From: Mucor racemosus
Lineage: Eukaryota > Mucoromycota > Mucoromycetes > Mucorales > Mucoraceae
Reading direction: 5' to 3'
Assembly (NCBI GenBank): GCA_027405735.1
Contig: JAPEHQ010000008.1
Location: 1,302,001-1,366,000, forward strand
DNA length: 64,000 bases
Shown here: positions 48,361-63,055 of the stretch, piece by piece
How the letters are laid out: each line of letters begins with the position of its first letter
Position numbering within the stretch: position 1 is the stretch's first letter
Made by a program: the position numbers and the translations under genes
Notes under the pieces: generated by a model
What the model saw: the letters and a program-made list of their open reading frames with translations, nothing else
Told to the model about the DNA's origin: nothing
Database searches by the model: none

Positions 48361-51300
48361 TTCCTGATTATCAATTGAAATGGGGGCACGCTCCGATTTT
48401 GAATATCACCATATAAAATTGTAAAATCAGATATGCACATGTAACTGAGATTGAATCCAAAAAGTGTTCAAATGGAAAAAAAATTCAAAAAAATCCAAAA
48501 AAAACCTTGTATGTTTAATTACTCACAAAAATGCATAGTAAGTTGAACTAGCGTATTAAATATCTTGGGTTCAGTTTTTAATTCTGAATCGATCTGTGTA
48601 GGTTTTGAAAATGTTTTTCTCATAAAATCTCTAGCAAATTTAATATCAAATTTTAACGGTTTTTGATCAAAAAGTACTCTTCACTCAAATGCAACCCTAA
48701 AATATTTTATTTTTACATTATGCGCAACAAAATTATCTACAGAATGAGTATAAATACGTAGCTATAGCCCTATTTTTGGTGAAGGTATACATTTTTTTTG
48801 ATCTTTTTTTTGTAAAACCGAAAATTCATCCTTGTATATCCTCGTCCAAAATGGATCCTTTTTTTGTATCACCAAAAATCAATCATTCAATCTCAATTTT
48901 CTCGACCAAAAATCAATATTTTTTGACGAGGTAAAATTCGTTAGATAGACGCTAATGAGTACTATCCTATGATTTTATTTTTGCATACCAGCCATCACTT
49001 CATGAATCTCTATAACAGAAAAAGTGTTCTCACAAAATTTATAAAAAAATAAAAAAAGTCTTTACAGCCATCCAAATACTAGATATCCTGGTAGAGAATG
49101 AAAAATAAAGTAGACTTTACTTAATAACCATCATTGCAATACCTTAGTATTTTCTTGACTTATTCTCATTTCAAATGCGCTTTCTCAATTTTAAGCTGGC
49201 CATTTTTGCATCATTCAAATTTATGAAACAATCACTATAGTAACCATCCTTGCTTTATTTAATAAAATTTGTAGCCGGGACGACAATGTTGAATGGATGG
49301 GTACTGCCTTTGAAAAAACTTTTCTGCCAAAAATGATCACCAGTACAAATACATATATATGTGAAAAAAAAATATGGTTGCGTCCACAGCACTGCGGCTA
49401 ATTTTTATTGAATATGCAGGTAATACGCAGGTAATACGCACATATTACCTTACAACGGAATATGGTGTGGTAAAAGGCTTACATTACCTTGCGTGATACG
49501 GTAGTAAAACCCGCATATTACCTTCATACTCCCAATGTTTTACTCGAAATTTGATGCTTTCTACTGCCTTTCTACATCCTTAAATTTCTTTTTATTCGCT
49601 CAGTTTGGCTATATTACCATTGTATTACATCGTTTTAAGCTAACATATACCACTACCACTACGGAAAAAATAGTTTAATTTTTGAGTTTTAACATTATTC
49701 AACTAGGAAAACCACAATAACATTAAATATTGTGAATAAATGATAAGATTTACGTAAATAAACATGTATCGTAATTATTATAAGAATTTATGAACAAAAG
49801 ATCTTTATGAATTAGACAATCTAATAAAATGTTGTAAGCATTAAAATCAGAAGTCGAACAACTATCATACTTGATTTTTTCAGCTCAACAAATTAAAAAG
49901 ATTGAAGCTAAAAGAAAAAAAAAATTAGACCCACAGCTCATTTATAAACCCTTGAGTGTGGTTTTAAAAAAAGGTGTTTTTTATTATCATAAATTTGAAC
50001 GTGATCCACATTTTTGCCAATGGTCACCCTTCCAAGAAAAATGCCGAACAATCTCCAGACGCGGTCATCTAATCATTTTCTATGCTGCCAATTTCTAGAA
50101 AAAATTACCGGACAGTCCGGACACGGATGTTTAAATATATCAAACAGCTGTGAGATTCAGGTATTAAAATTTCATACAAAAATTAAGGCTCGAATGTACA
50201 ATTAATTATTCAAAGCTTATTTTATCTTCTATTTATGTAAAGTGTAAAGTACCACATTCAGCAGTAGTTTAATAAAACGAGATTTAATTTAGAAAGTATA
50301 ATAAAATGGTATAACCAGATTTAAAAAAAAATCTAAAAAATCAAAAATTTTAAAGGATTTATAAAAGTAAAATATGCATGATTTTCATTTAATTTCAAAG
50401 TATATATATCCATATTGGTATTTCTTATTCGAAAAGGGTTTTCTTATAAATTGTTCTCATATTTTTAAAAGAAAGGGGAGGCTGATAATTTGAAATTTCA
50501 GAAAAAAATTCATTTTTTAAAGTTTACCCAGAGGCAAGCAAATATTTCACTATTTGTGCATAAGTATAAAAGACGAGCCGAGCCTAGGACGAGCTTGACC
50601 AAAGCTCGCCACAACGAGCCGAGCTTTGTATCACTCGAGCTCAAGCCGAGCTTTAATAAAAGCTCGTTTGACAAAGACGAGTTTTTGACTTTTTTTTAAA
50701 AAGCTCGTTTGAGAAAGACGAGCTTTTGACTTCTTTTCAAAAAGTTCAAATTTAAATAATAATTAGTAAATGCTATGACATTATTACTTTAGATAATTGT
50801 CAATTGACATTCATAAGTTTGCTTTACTTTAGATATTTGTCACTGGAAAGGTAAAATAAAGCTCGCATTGAGATGATGAGTTTTAGTCGCTGCATAAAAA
50901 AGCTCGTTTGGGGTAAACGAGCTCTAGTCACGCGCAAAAAAAAGCTCGTCGAGGTTGAACGAGCTTTTTTGTAAGCTCGTCTAACTTTAACGAGCCTTGA
51001 GAAAAGCTCGGCTGCATAAAAAAGGCTCGGCTCGTTTAATATCACTATTTGTGCACTACTTGCAAGATTTACTCTCGACCATTAAAAAAATATGAACATA
51101 CTACCACCTACTGGGAAAATGAGGTAATACGCATTATAATCGCAGTGCAGGTTATTATAGTAATTTGTAAGATGATGAATCTTTTTGAATTATAATCCTG
51201 TCCTTTGGGGCCGCACCATGTCTATTTTGGCGTATGATGTCGTATGAGATCAGGCTGTACAGTCAAAGCAAACAACCAGGCATAAATCAAGCATTATCTA

Positions 51301-51927
51301 ATTTTTCAAAGAATCAAGCAACAAGTCAAGCAATTTGAGTACGAGCATATAAGCAATCGAGTAAATCGGGGTGCAAGCGCAAGCATTATACTATATATTT
51401 TTTTCAGTCTGATATTGGTTCAAAATGTGAAATATTTTGACATTTTTAAAGCTAAAATTACGTAAATTGAATAAATTTGCCCTGCGTTGCATGCTTACTT
51501 ACTTGATTTGAAAGCGGACAAGCAAGCAGGTTTACATGCAAGAAAGCCTATTCCAATTTGAAGCATTTCGAGCAAGCATACAAGCAAGTTTTCAATGTTT
51601 TCATCGAGCGCCAAGCAGGAAATTACTAAAAAAAAATTAAACAAGCAAGCCAAAGCAAGCAATTACCATAAAAAAGCGCAATTCAAGCGAGCCCAAGCAT
51701 AGGGCTCGCTCGCTTGCTTATGCTCGCACTGCTCGATTATTGTGATCACTATGTGCAAGCTTGTTCAAATTTCGAGATATTTGACATTTTGGGTTGTGGT
51801 TTTAAACTGAGGGAAAGCAAGTGTTTCATTTTCGAAGCAATTATATTCGCTGAAAAATGAAAATAAATGGAAATACCTTTTTGGTCAATATTCTGTAGCA
51901 TCTCAAGTATAGTCTTACATTTTTTAT
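48361..51927. repeat. Array unit 3 (full)
   Basis: 3,567 bases; reference unit for this annotation. Confidence 0.95.
49390..51147 (+). mobile_element. CACTA-type element, array copy 3
   Basis: Same ends, CAG flanks and contents as the copy at 45823. Confidence 0.72.
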
Positions 51928-54900
51928 TTCCTGATTATCAATTGAAATGGGGGCACGCTCCGATTTTGAATATCACCATATAAAATTGTAAAATCAGATA
52001 TGCACATGTAACTGAGATTGAATCCAAAAAGTGTTCAAATGGAAAAAAAATTCAAAAAAATCCAAAAAAAACCTTGTATGTTTAATTACTCACAAAAATG
52101 CATAGTAAGTTGAACTAGCGTATTAAATATCTTGGGTTCAGTTTTTAATTCTGAATCGATCTGTGTAGGTTTTGAAAATGTTTTTCTCATAAAATCTCTA
52201 GCAAATTTAATATCAAATTTTAACGGTTTTTGATCAAAAAGTACTCTTCACTCAAATGCAACCCTAAAATATTTTATTTTTACATTATGCGCAACAAAAT
52301 TATCTACAGAATGAGTATAAATACGTAGCTATAGCCCTATTTTTGGTGAAGGTATACATTTTTTTTGATCTTTTTTTTGTAAAACCGAAAATTCATCCTT
52401 GTATATCCTCGTCCAAAATGGATCCTTTTTTTGTATCACCAAAAATCAATCATTCAATCTCAATTTTCTCGACCAAAAATCAATATTTTTTGACGAGGTA
52501 AAATTCGTTAGATAGACGCTAATGAGTACTATCCTATGATTTTATTTTTGCATACCAGCCATCACTTCATGAATCTCTATAACAGAAAAAGTGTTCTCAC
52601 AAAATTTATAAAAAAATAAAAAAAGTCTTTACAGCCATCCAAATACTAGATATCCTGGTAGAGAATGAAAAATAAAGTAGACTTTACTTAATAACCATCA
52701 TTGCAATACCTTAGTATTTTCTTGACTTATTCTCATTTCAAATGCGCTTTCTCAATTTTAAGCTGGCCATTTTTGCATCATTCAAATTTATGAAACAATC
52801 ACTATAGTAACCATCCTTGCTTTATTTAATAAAATTTGTAGCCGGGACGACAATGTTGAATGGATGGGTACTGCCTTTGAAAAAACTTTTCTGCCAAAAA
52901 TGATCACCAGTACAAATACATATATATGTGAAAAAAAAATATGGTTGCGTCCACAGCACTGCGGCTAATTTTTATTGAATATGCAGGTAATACGCAGGTA
53001 ATACGCACATATTACCTTACAACGGAATATGGTGTGGTAAAAGGCTTACATTACCTTGCGTGATACGGTAGTAAAACCCGCATATTACCTTCATACTCCC
53101 AATGTTTTACTCGAAATTTGATGCTTTCTACTGCCTTTCTACATCCTTAAATTTCTTTTTATTCGCTCAGTTTGGCTATATTACCATTGTATTACATCGT
53201 TTTAAGCTAACATATACCACTACCACTACGGAAAAAATAGTTTAATTTTTGAGTTTTAACATTATTCAACTAGGAAAACCACAATAACATTAAATATTGT
53301 GAATAAATGATAAGATTTACGTAAATAAACATGTATCGTAATTATTATAAGAATTTATGAACAAAAGATCTTTATGAATTAGACAATCTAATAAAATGTT
53401 GTAAGCATTAAAATCAGAAGTCGAACAACTATCATACTTGATTTTTTCAGCTCAACAAATTAAAAAGATTGAAGCTAAAAGAAAAAAAAAATTAGACCCA
53501 CAGCTCATTTATAAACCCTTGAGTGTGGTTTTAAAAAAAGGTGTTTTTTATTATCATAAATTTGAACGTGATCCACATTTTTGCCAATGGTCACCCTTCC
53601 AAGAAAAATGCCGAACAATCTCCAGACGCGGTCATCTAATCATTTTCTATGCTGCCAATTTCTAGAAAAAATTACCGGACAGTCCGGACACGGATGTTTA
53701 AATATATCAAACAGCTGTGAGATTCAGGTATTAAAATTTCATACAAAAATTAAGGCTCGAATGTACAATTAATTATTCAAAGCTTATTTTATCTTCTATT
53801 TATGTAAAGTGTAAAGTACCACATTCAGCAGTAGTTTAATAAAACGAGATTTAATTTAGAAAGTATAATAAAATGGTATAACCAGATTTAAAAAAAAATC
53901 TAAAAAATCAAAAATTTTAAAGGATTTATAAAAGTAAAATATGCATGATTTTCATTTAATTTCAAAGTATATATATCCATATTGGTATTTCTTATTCGAA
54001 AAGGGTTTTCTTATAAATTGTTCTCATATTTTTAAAAGAAAGGGGAGGCTGATAATTTGAAATTTCAGAAAAAAATTCATTTTTTAAAGTTTACCCAGAG
54101 GCAAGCAAATATTTCACTATTTGTGCATAAGTATAAAAGACGAGCCGAGCCTAGGACGAGCTTGACCAAAGCTCGCCACAACGAGCCGAGCTTTGTATCA
54201 CTCGAGCTCAAGCCGAGCTTTAATAAAAGCTCGTTTGACAAAGACGAGTTTTTGACTTTTTTTTAAAAAGCTCGTTTGAGAAAGACGAGCTTTTGACTTC
54301 TTTTCAAAAAGTTCAAATTTAAATAATAATTAGTAAATGCTATGACATTATTACTTTAGATAATTGTCAATTGACATTCATAAGTTTGCTTTACTTTAGA
54401 TATTTGTCACTGGAAAGGTAAAATAAAGCTCGCATTGAGATGATGAGTTTTAGTCGCTGCATAAAAAAGCTCGTTTGGGGTAAACGAGCTCTAGTCACGC
54501 GCAAAAAAAAGCTCGTCGAGGTTGAACGAGCTTTTTTGTAAGCTCGTCTAACTTTAACGAGCCTTGAGAAAAGCTCGGCTGCATAAAAAAGGCTCGGCTC
54601 GTTTAATATCACTATTTGTGCACTACTTGCAAGATTTACTCTCGACCATTAAAAAAATATGAACATACTACCACCTACTGGGAAAATGAGGTAATACGCA
54701 TTATAATCGCAGTGCAGGTTATTATAGTAATTTGTAAGATGATGAATCTTTTTGAATTATAATCCTGTCCTTTGGGGCCGCACCATGTCTATTTTGGCGT
54801 ATGATGTCGTATGAGATCAGGCTGTACAGTCAAAGCAAACAACCAGGCATAAATCAAGCATTATCTAATTTTTCAAAGAATCAAGCAACAAGTCAAGCAA

Positions 54901-55494
54901 TTTGAGTACGAGCATATAAGCAATCGAGTAAATCGGGGTGCAAGCGCAAGCATTATACTATATATTTTTTTCAGTCTGATATTGGTTCAAAATGTGAAAT
55001 ATTTTGACATTTTTAAAGCTAAAATTACGTAAATTGAATAAATTTGCCCTGCGTTGCATGCTTACTTACTTGATTTGAAAGCGGACAAGCAAGCAGGTTT
55101 ACATGCAAGAAAGCCTATTCCAATTTGAAGCATTTCGAGCAAGCATACAAGCAAGTTTTCAATGTTTTCATCGAGCGCCAAGCAGGAAATTACTAAAAAA
55201 AAATTAAACAAGCAAGCCAAAGCAAGCAATTACCATAAAAAAGCGCAATTCAAGCGAGCCCAAGCATAGGGCTCGCTCGCTTGCTTATGCTCGCACTGCT
55301 CGATTATTGTGATCACTATGTGCAAGCTTGTTCAAATTTCGAGATATTTGACATTTTGGGTTGTGGTTTTAAACTGAGGGAAAGCAAGTGTTTCATTTTC
55401 GAAGCAATTATATTCGCTGAAAAATGAAAATAAATGGAAATACCTTTTTGGTCAATATTCTGTAGCATCTCAAGTATAGTCTTACATTTTTTAT
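51928..55494. repeat. Array unit 4 (full)
   Basis: 3,567 bases; no difference from unit 3 was noticed. Confidence 0.95.
52957..54714 (+). mobile_element. CACTA-type element, array copy 4
   Basis: Same ends, CAG flanks and contents as the copy at 45823. Confidence 0.72.
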
Positions 55495-58400
55495 TTCCTG
55501 ATTATCAATTGAAATGGGGGCACGCTCCGATTTTGAATATCACCATATAAAATTGTAAAATCAGATATGCACATGTAACTGAGATTGAATCCAAAAAGTG
55601 TTCAAATGGAAAAAAAATTCAAAAAAATCCAAAAAAAACCTTGTATGTTTAATTACTCACAAAAATGCATAGTAAGTTGAACTAGCGTATTAAATATCTT
55701 GGGTTCAGTTTTTAATTCTGAATCGATCTGTGTAGGTTTTGAAAATGTTTTTCTCATAAAATCTCTAGCAAATTTAATATCAAATTTTAACGGTTTTTGA
55801 TCAAAAAGTACTCTTCACTCAAATGCAACCCTAAAATATTTTATTTTTACATTATGCGCAACAAAATTATCTACAGAATGAGTATAAATACGTAGCTATA
55901 GCCCTATTTTTGGTGAAGGTATACATTTTTTTTGATCTTTTTTTTGTAAAACCGAAAATTCATCCTTGTATATCCTCGTCCAAAATGGATCCTTTTTTTG
56001 TATCACCAAAAATCAATCATTCAATCTCAATTTTCTCGACCAAAAATCAATATTTTTTGACGAGGTAAAATTCGTTAGATAGACGCTAATGAGTACTATC
56101 CTATGATTTTATTTTTGCATACCAGCCATCACTTCATGAATCTCTATAACAGAAAAAGTGTTCTCACAAAATTTATAAAAAAATAAAAAAAGTCTTTACA
56201 GCCATCCAAATACTAGATATCCTGGTAGAGAATGAAAAATAAAGTAGACTTTACTTAATAACCATCATTGCAATACCTTAGTATTTTCTTGACTTATTCT
56301 CATTTCAAATGCGCTTTCTCAATTTTAAGCTGGCCATTTTTGCATCATTCAAATTTATGAAACAATCACTATAGTAACCATCCTTGCTTTATTTAATAAA
56401 ATTTGTAGCCGGGACGACAATGTTGAATGGATGGGTACTGCCTTTGAAAAAACTTTTCTGCCAAAAATGATCACCAGTACAAATACATATATATGTGAAA
56501 AAAAAATATGGTTGCGTCCACAGCACTGCGGCTAATTTTTATTGAATATGCAGGTAATACGCAGGTAATACGCACATATTACCTTACAACGGAATATGGT
56601 GTGGTAAAAGGCTTACATTACCTTGCGTGATACGGTAGTAAAACCCGCATATTACCTTCATACTCCCAATGTTTTACTCGAAATTTGATGCTTTCTACTG
56701 CCTTTCTACATCCTTAAATTTCTTTTTATTCGCTCAGTTTGGCTATATTACCATTGTATTACATCGTTTTAAGCTAACATATACCACTACCACTACGGAA
56801 AAAATAGTTTAATTTTTGAGTTTTAACATTATTCAACTAGGAAAACCACAATAACATTAAATATTGTGAATAAATGATAAGATTTACGTAAATAAACATG
56901 TATCGTAATTATTATAAGAATTTATGAACAAAAGATCTTTATGAATTAGACAATCTAATAAAATGTTGTAAGCATTAAAATCAGAAGTCGAACAACTATC
57001 ATACTTGATTTTTTCAGCTCAACAAATTAAAAAGATTGAAGCTAAAAGAAAAAAAAAATTAGACCCACAGCTCATTTATAAACCCTTGAGTGTGGTTTTA
57101 AAAAAAGGTGTTTTTTATTATCATAAATTTGAACGTGATCCACATTTTTGCCAATGGTCACCCTTCCAAGAAAAATGCCGAACAATCTCCAGACGCGGTC
57201 ATCTAATCATTTTCTATGCTGCCAATTTCTAGAAAAAATTACCGGACAGTCCGGACACGGATGTTTAAATATATCAAACAGCTGTGAGATTCAGGTATTA
57301 AAATTTCATACAAAAATTAAGGCTCGAATGTACAATTAATTATTCAAAGCTTATTTTATCTTCTATTTATGTAAAGTGTAAAGTACCACATTCAGCAGTA
57401 GTTTAATAAAACGAGATTTAATTTAGAAAGTATAATAAAATGGTATAACCAGATTTAAAAAAAAATCTAAAAAATCAAAAATTTTAAAGGATTTATAAAA
57501 GTAAAATATGCATGATTTTCATTTAATTTCAAAGTATATATATCCATATTGGTATTTCTTATTCGAAAAGGGTTTTCTTATAAATTGTTCTCATATTTTT
57601 AAAAGAAAGGGGAGGCTGATAATTTGAAATTTCAGAAAAAAATTCATTTTTTAAAGTTTACCCAGAGGCAAGCAAATATTTCACTATTTGTGCATAAGTA
57701 TAAAAGACGAGCCGAGCCTAGGACGAGCTTGACCAAAGCTCGCCACAACGAGCCGAGCTTTGTATCACTCGAGCTCAAGCCGAGCTTTAATAAAAGCTCG
57801 TTTGACAAAGACGAGTTTTTGACTTTTTTTTAAAAAGCTCGTTTGAGAAAGACGAGCTTTTGACTTCTTTTCAAAAAGTTCAAATTTAAATAATAATTAG
57901 TAAATGCTATGACATTATTACTTTAGATAATTGTCAATTGACATTCATAAGTTTGCTTTACTTTAGATATTTGTCACTGGAAAGGTAAAATAAAGCTCGC
58001 ATTGAGATGATGAGTTTTAGTCGCTGCATAAAAAAGCTCGTTTGGGGTAAACGAGCTCTAGTCACGCGCAAAAAAAAGCTCGTCGAGGTTGAACGAGCTT
58101 TTTTGTAAGCTCGTCTAACTTTAACGAGCCTTGAGAAAAGCTCGGCTGCATAAAAAAGGCTCGGCTCGTTTAATATCACTATTTGTGCACTACTTGCAAG
58201 ATTTACTCTCGACCATTAAAAAAATATGAACATACTACCACCTACTGGGAAAATGAGGTAATACGCATTATAATCGCAGTGCAGGTTATTATAGTAATTT
58301 GTAAGATGATGAATCTTTTTGAATTATAATCCTGTCCTTTGGGGCCGCACCATGTCTATTTTGGCGTATGATGTCGTATGAGATCAGGCTGTACAGTCAA

Positions 58401-59061
58401 AGCAAACAACCAGGCATAAATCAAGCATTATCTAATTTTTCAAAGAATCAAGCAACAAGTCAAGCAATTTGAGTACGAGCATATAAGCAATCGAGTAAAT
58501 CGGGGTGCAAGCGCAAGCATTATACTATATATTTTTTTCAGTCTGATATTGGTTCAAAATGTGAAATATTTTGACATTTTTAAAGCTAAAATTACGTAAA
58601 TTGAATAAATTTGCCCTGCGTTGCATGCTTACTTACTTGATTTGAAAGCGGACAAGCAAGCAGGTTTACATGCAAGAAAGCCTATTCCAATTTGAAGCAT
58701 TTCGAGCAAGCATACAAGCAAGTTTTCAATGTTTTCATCGAGCGCCAAGCAGGAAATTACTAAAAAAAAATTAAACAAGCAAGCCAAAGCAAGCAATTAC
58801 CATAAAAAAGCGCAATTCAAGCGAGCCCAAGCATAGGGCTCGCTCGCTTGCTTATGCTCGCACTGCTCGATTATTGTGATCACTATGTGCAAGCTTGTTC
58901 AAATTTCGAGATATTTGACATTTTGGGTTGTGGTTTTAAACTGAGGGAAAGCAAGTGTTTCATTTTCGAAGCAATTATATTCGCTGAAAAATGAAAATAA
59001 ATGGAAATACCTTTTTGGTCAATATTCTGTAGCATCTCAAGTATAGTCTTACATTTTTTAT
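55495..59061. repeat. Array unit 5 (full)
   Basis: 3,567 bases; no difference from unit 3 was noticed. Confidence 0.95.
56524..58281 (+). mobile_element. CACTA-type element, array copy 5
   Basis: Same ends, CAG flanks and contents as the copy at 45823. Confidence 0.72.
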
Positions 59062-62000
59062 TTCCTGATTATCAATTGAAATGGGGGCACGCTCCGATTT
59101 TGAATATCACCATATAAAATTGTAAAATCAGATATGCACATGTAACTGAGATTGAATCCAAAAAGTGTTCAAATGGAAAAAAAATTCAAAAAAATCCAAA
59201 AAAAACCTTGTATGTTTAATTACTCACAAAAATGCATAGTAAGTTGAACTAGCGTATTAAATATCTTGGGTTCAGTTTTTAATTCTGAATCGATCTGTGT
59301 AGGTTTTGAAAATGTTTTTCTCATAAAATCTCTAGCAAATTTAATATCAAATTTTAACGGTTTTTGATCAAAAAGTACTCTTCACTCAAATGCAACCCTA
59401 AAATATTTTATTTTTACATTATGCGCAACAAAATTATCTACAGAATGAGTATAAATACGTAGCTATAGCCCTATTTTTGGTGAAGGTATACATTTTTTTT
59501 GATCTTTTTTTTGTAAAACCGAAAATTCATCCTTGTATATCCTCGTCCAAAATGGATCCTTTTTTTGTATCACCAAAAATCAATCATTCAATCTCAATTT
59601 TCTCGACCAAAAATCAATATTTTTTGACGAGGTAAAATTCGTTAGATAGACGCTAATGAGTACTATCCTATGATTTTATTTTTGCATACCAGCCATCACT
59701 TCATGAATCTCTATAACAGAAAAAGTGTTCTCACAAAATTTATAAAAAAATAAAAAAAGTCTTTACAGCCATCCAAATACTAGATATCCTGGTAGAGAAT
59801 GAAAAATAAAGTAGACTTTACTTAATAACCATCATTGCAATACCTTAGTATTTTCTTGACTTATTCTCATTTCAAATGCGCTTTCTCAATTTTAAGCTGG
59901 CCATTTTTGCATCATTCAAATTTATGAAACAATCACTATAGTAACCATCCTTGCTTTATTTAATAAAATTTGTAGCCGGGACGACAATGTTGAATGGATG
60001 GGTACTGCCTTTGAAAAAACTTTTCTGCCAAAAATGATCACCAGTACAAATACATATATATGTGAAAAAAAAATATGGTTGCGTCCACAGCACTGCGGCT
60101 AATTTTTATTGAATATGCAGGTAATACGCAGGTAATACGCACATATTACCTTACAACGGAATATGGTGTGGTAAAAGGCTTACATTACCTTGCGTGATAC
60201 GGTAGTAAAACCCGCATATTACCTTCATACTCCCAATGTTTTACTCGAAATTTGATGCTTTCTACTGCCTTTCTACATCCTTAAATTTCTTTTTATTCGC
60301 TCAGTTTGGCTATATTACCATTGTATTACATCGTTTTAAGCTAACATATACCACTACCACTACGGAAAAAATAGTTTAATTTTTGAGTTTTAACATTATT
60401 CAACTAGGAAAACCACAATAACATTAAATATTGTGAATAAATGATAAGATTTACGTAAATAAACATGTATCGTAATTATTATAAGAATTTATGAACAAAA
60501 GATCTTTATGAATTAGACAATCTAATAAAATGTTGTAAGCATTAAAATCAGAAGTCGAACAACTATCATACTTGATTTTTTCAGCTCAACAAATTAAAAA
60601 GATTGAAGCTAAAAGAAAAAAAAAATTAGACCCACAGCTCATTTATAAACCCTTGAGTGTGGTTTTAAAAAAAGGTGTTTTTTATTATCATAAATTTGAA
60701 CGTGATCCACATTTTTGCCAATGGTCACCCTTCCAAGAAAAATGCCGAACAATCTCCAGACGCGGTCATCTAATCATTTTCTATGCTGCCAATTTCTAGA
60801 AAAAATTACCGGACAGTCCGGACACGGATGTTTAAATATATCAAACAGCTGTGAGATTCAGGTATTAAAATTTCATACAAAAATTAAGGCTCGAATGTAC
60901 AATTAATTATTCAAAGCTTATTTTATCTTCTATTTATGTAAAGTGTAAAGTACCACATTCAGCAGTAGTTTAATAAAACGAGATTTAATTTAGAAAGTAT
61001 AATAAAATGGTATAACCAGATTTAAAAAAAAATCTAAAAAATCAAAAATTTTAAAGGATTTATAAAAGTAAAATATGCATGATTTTCATTTAATTTCAAA
61101 GTATATATATCCATATTGGTATTTCTTATTCGAAAAGGGTTTTCTTATAAATTGTTCTCATATTTTTAAAAGAAAGGGGAGGCTGATAATTTGAAATTTC
61201 AGAAAAAAATTCATTTTTTAAAGTTTACCCAGAGGCAAGCAAATATTTCACTATTTGTGCATAAGTATAAAAGACGAGCCGAGCCTAGGACGAGCTTGAC
61301 CAAAGCTCGCCACAACGAGCCGAGCTTTGTATCACTCGAGCTCAAGCCGAGCTTTAATAAAAGCTCGTTTGACAAAGACGAGTTTTTGACTTTTTTTTAA
61401 AAAGCTCGTTTGAGAAAGACGAGCTTTTGACTTCTTTTCAAAAAGTTCAAATTTAAATAATAATTAGTAAATGCTATGACATTATTACTTTAGATAATTG
61501 TCAATTGACATTCATAAGTTTGCTTTACTTTAGATATTTGTCACTGGAAAGGTAAAATAAAGCTCGCATTGAGATGATGAGTTTTAGTCGCTGCATAAAA
61601 AAGCTCGTTTGGGGTAAACGAGCTCTAGTCACGCGCAAAAAAAAGCTCGTCGAGGTTGAACGAGCTTTTTTGTAAGCTCGTCTAACTTTAACGAGCCTTG
61701 AGAAAAGCTCGGCTGCATAAAAAAGGCTCGGCTCGTTTAATATCACTATTTGTGCACTACTTGCAAGATTTACTCTCGACCATTAAAAAAATATGAACAT
61801 ACTACCACCTACTGGGAAAATGAGGTAATACGCATTATAATCGCAGTGCAGGTTATTATAGTAATTTGTAAGATGATGAATCTTTTTGAATTATAATCCT
61901 GTCCTTTGGGGCCGCACCATGTCTATTTTGGCGTATGATGTCGTATGAGATCAGGCTGTACAGTCAAAGCAAACAACCAGGCATAAATCAAGCATTATCT

Positions 62001-62628
62001 AATTTTTCAAAGAATCAAGCAACAAGTCAAGCAATTTGAGTACGAGCATATAAGCAATCGAGTAAATCGGGGTGCAAGCGCAAGCATTATACTATATATT
62101 TTTTTCAGTCTGATATTGGTTCAAAATGTGAAATATTTTGACATTTTTAAAGCTAAAATTACGTAAATTGAATAAATTTGCCCTGCGTTGCATGCTTACT
62201 TACTTGATTTGAAAGCGGACAAGCAAGCAGGTTTACATGCAAGAAAGCCTATTCCAATTTGAAGCATTTCGAGCAAGCATACAAGCAAGTTTTCAATGTT
62301 TTCATCGAGCGCCAAGCAGGAAATTACTAAAAAAAAATTAAACAAGCAAGCCAAAGCAAGCAATTACCATAAAAAAGCGCAATTCAAGCGAGCCCAAGCA
62401 TAGGGCTCGCTCGCTTGCTTATGCTCGCACTGCTCGATTATTGTGATCACTATGTGCAAGCTTGTTCAAATTTCGAGATATTTGACATTTTGGGTTGTGG
62501 TTTTAAACTGAGGGAAAGCAAGTGTTTCATTTTCGAAGCAATTATATTCGCTGAAAAATGAAAATAAATGGAAATACCTTTTTGGTCAATATTCTGTAGC
62601 ATCTCAAGTATAGTCTTACATTTTTTAT
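59062..62628. repeat. Array unit 6 (full)
   Basis: 3,567 bases; no difference from unit 3 was noticed. Confidence 0.95.
60091..61848 (+). mobile_element. CACTA-type element, array copy 6
   Basis: Same ends, CAG flanks and contents as the copy at 45823. Confidence 0.72.
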
Positions 62629-63055
62629 TTCCTGATTATCAATTGAAATGGGGGCACGCTCCGATTTTGAATATCACCATATAAAATTGTAAAATCAGAT
62701 ATGCACATGTAACTGAGATTGAATCCAAAAAGTGTTCAAATGGAAAAAAAATTCAAAAAAATCCAAAAAAAACCTTGTATGTTTAATTACTCACAAAAAT
62801 GCATAGTAAGTTGAACTAGCGTATTAAATATCTTGGGTTCAGTTTTTAATTCTGAATCGATCTGTGTAGGTTTTGAAAATGTTTTTCTCATAAAATCTCT
62901 AGCAAATTTAATATCAAATTTTAACGGTTTTTGATCAAAAAGTACTCTTCACTCAAATGCAACCCTAAAATATTTTATTTTTACATTATGCGCAACAAAA
63001 TTATCTACAGAATGAGTATAAATACGTAGCTATAGCCCTATTTTTGGTGAAGGTA
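62629..63055. repeat. Array unit 7 (interrupted)
   Basis: The first 427 bases of the unit, cut at the TA of GGTATACATT by the pogo-like element. The rest may continue beyond the window. Confidence 0.9.

Larger units (their letters stand above)
42768..63055. repeat. Tandem array of a 3,567-bp composite unit
   Basis: Exact spacing of 3,567 bases repeats from 46304 to 60572 for matching features. Unit boundaries set at TTCCTGATTATCAATTGAAA occur at 42768, 48361, 51928, 55495, 59062 and 62629. There are four full units, two partial units fused near 45.3 kb and a 427-base remnant cut by a transposon. The full units show no differences where I compared them. The unit holds, in order, a repeat-A-like segment, a CACTA-type element with a nested foldback, and a CAAGC-rich foldback-like segment. 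Confidence 0.95.

Noticed and set aside
42768..63055. CRISPR-like or rDNA-like array
   Set aside because: Units are 3.6 kb, carry nested transposons and no rRNA words; a eukaryotic satellite-like amplification fits better.
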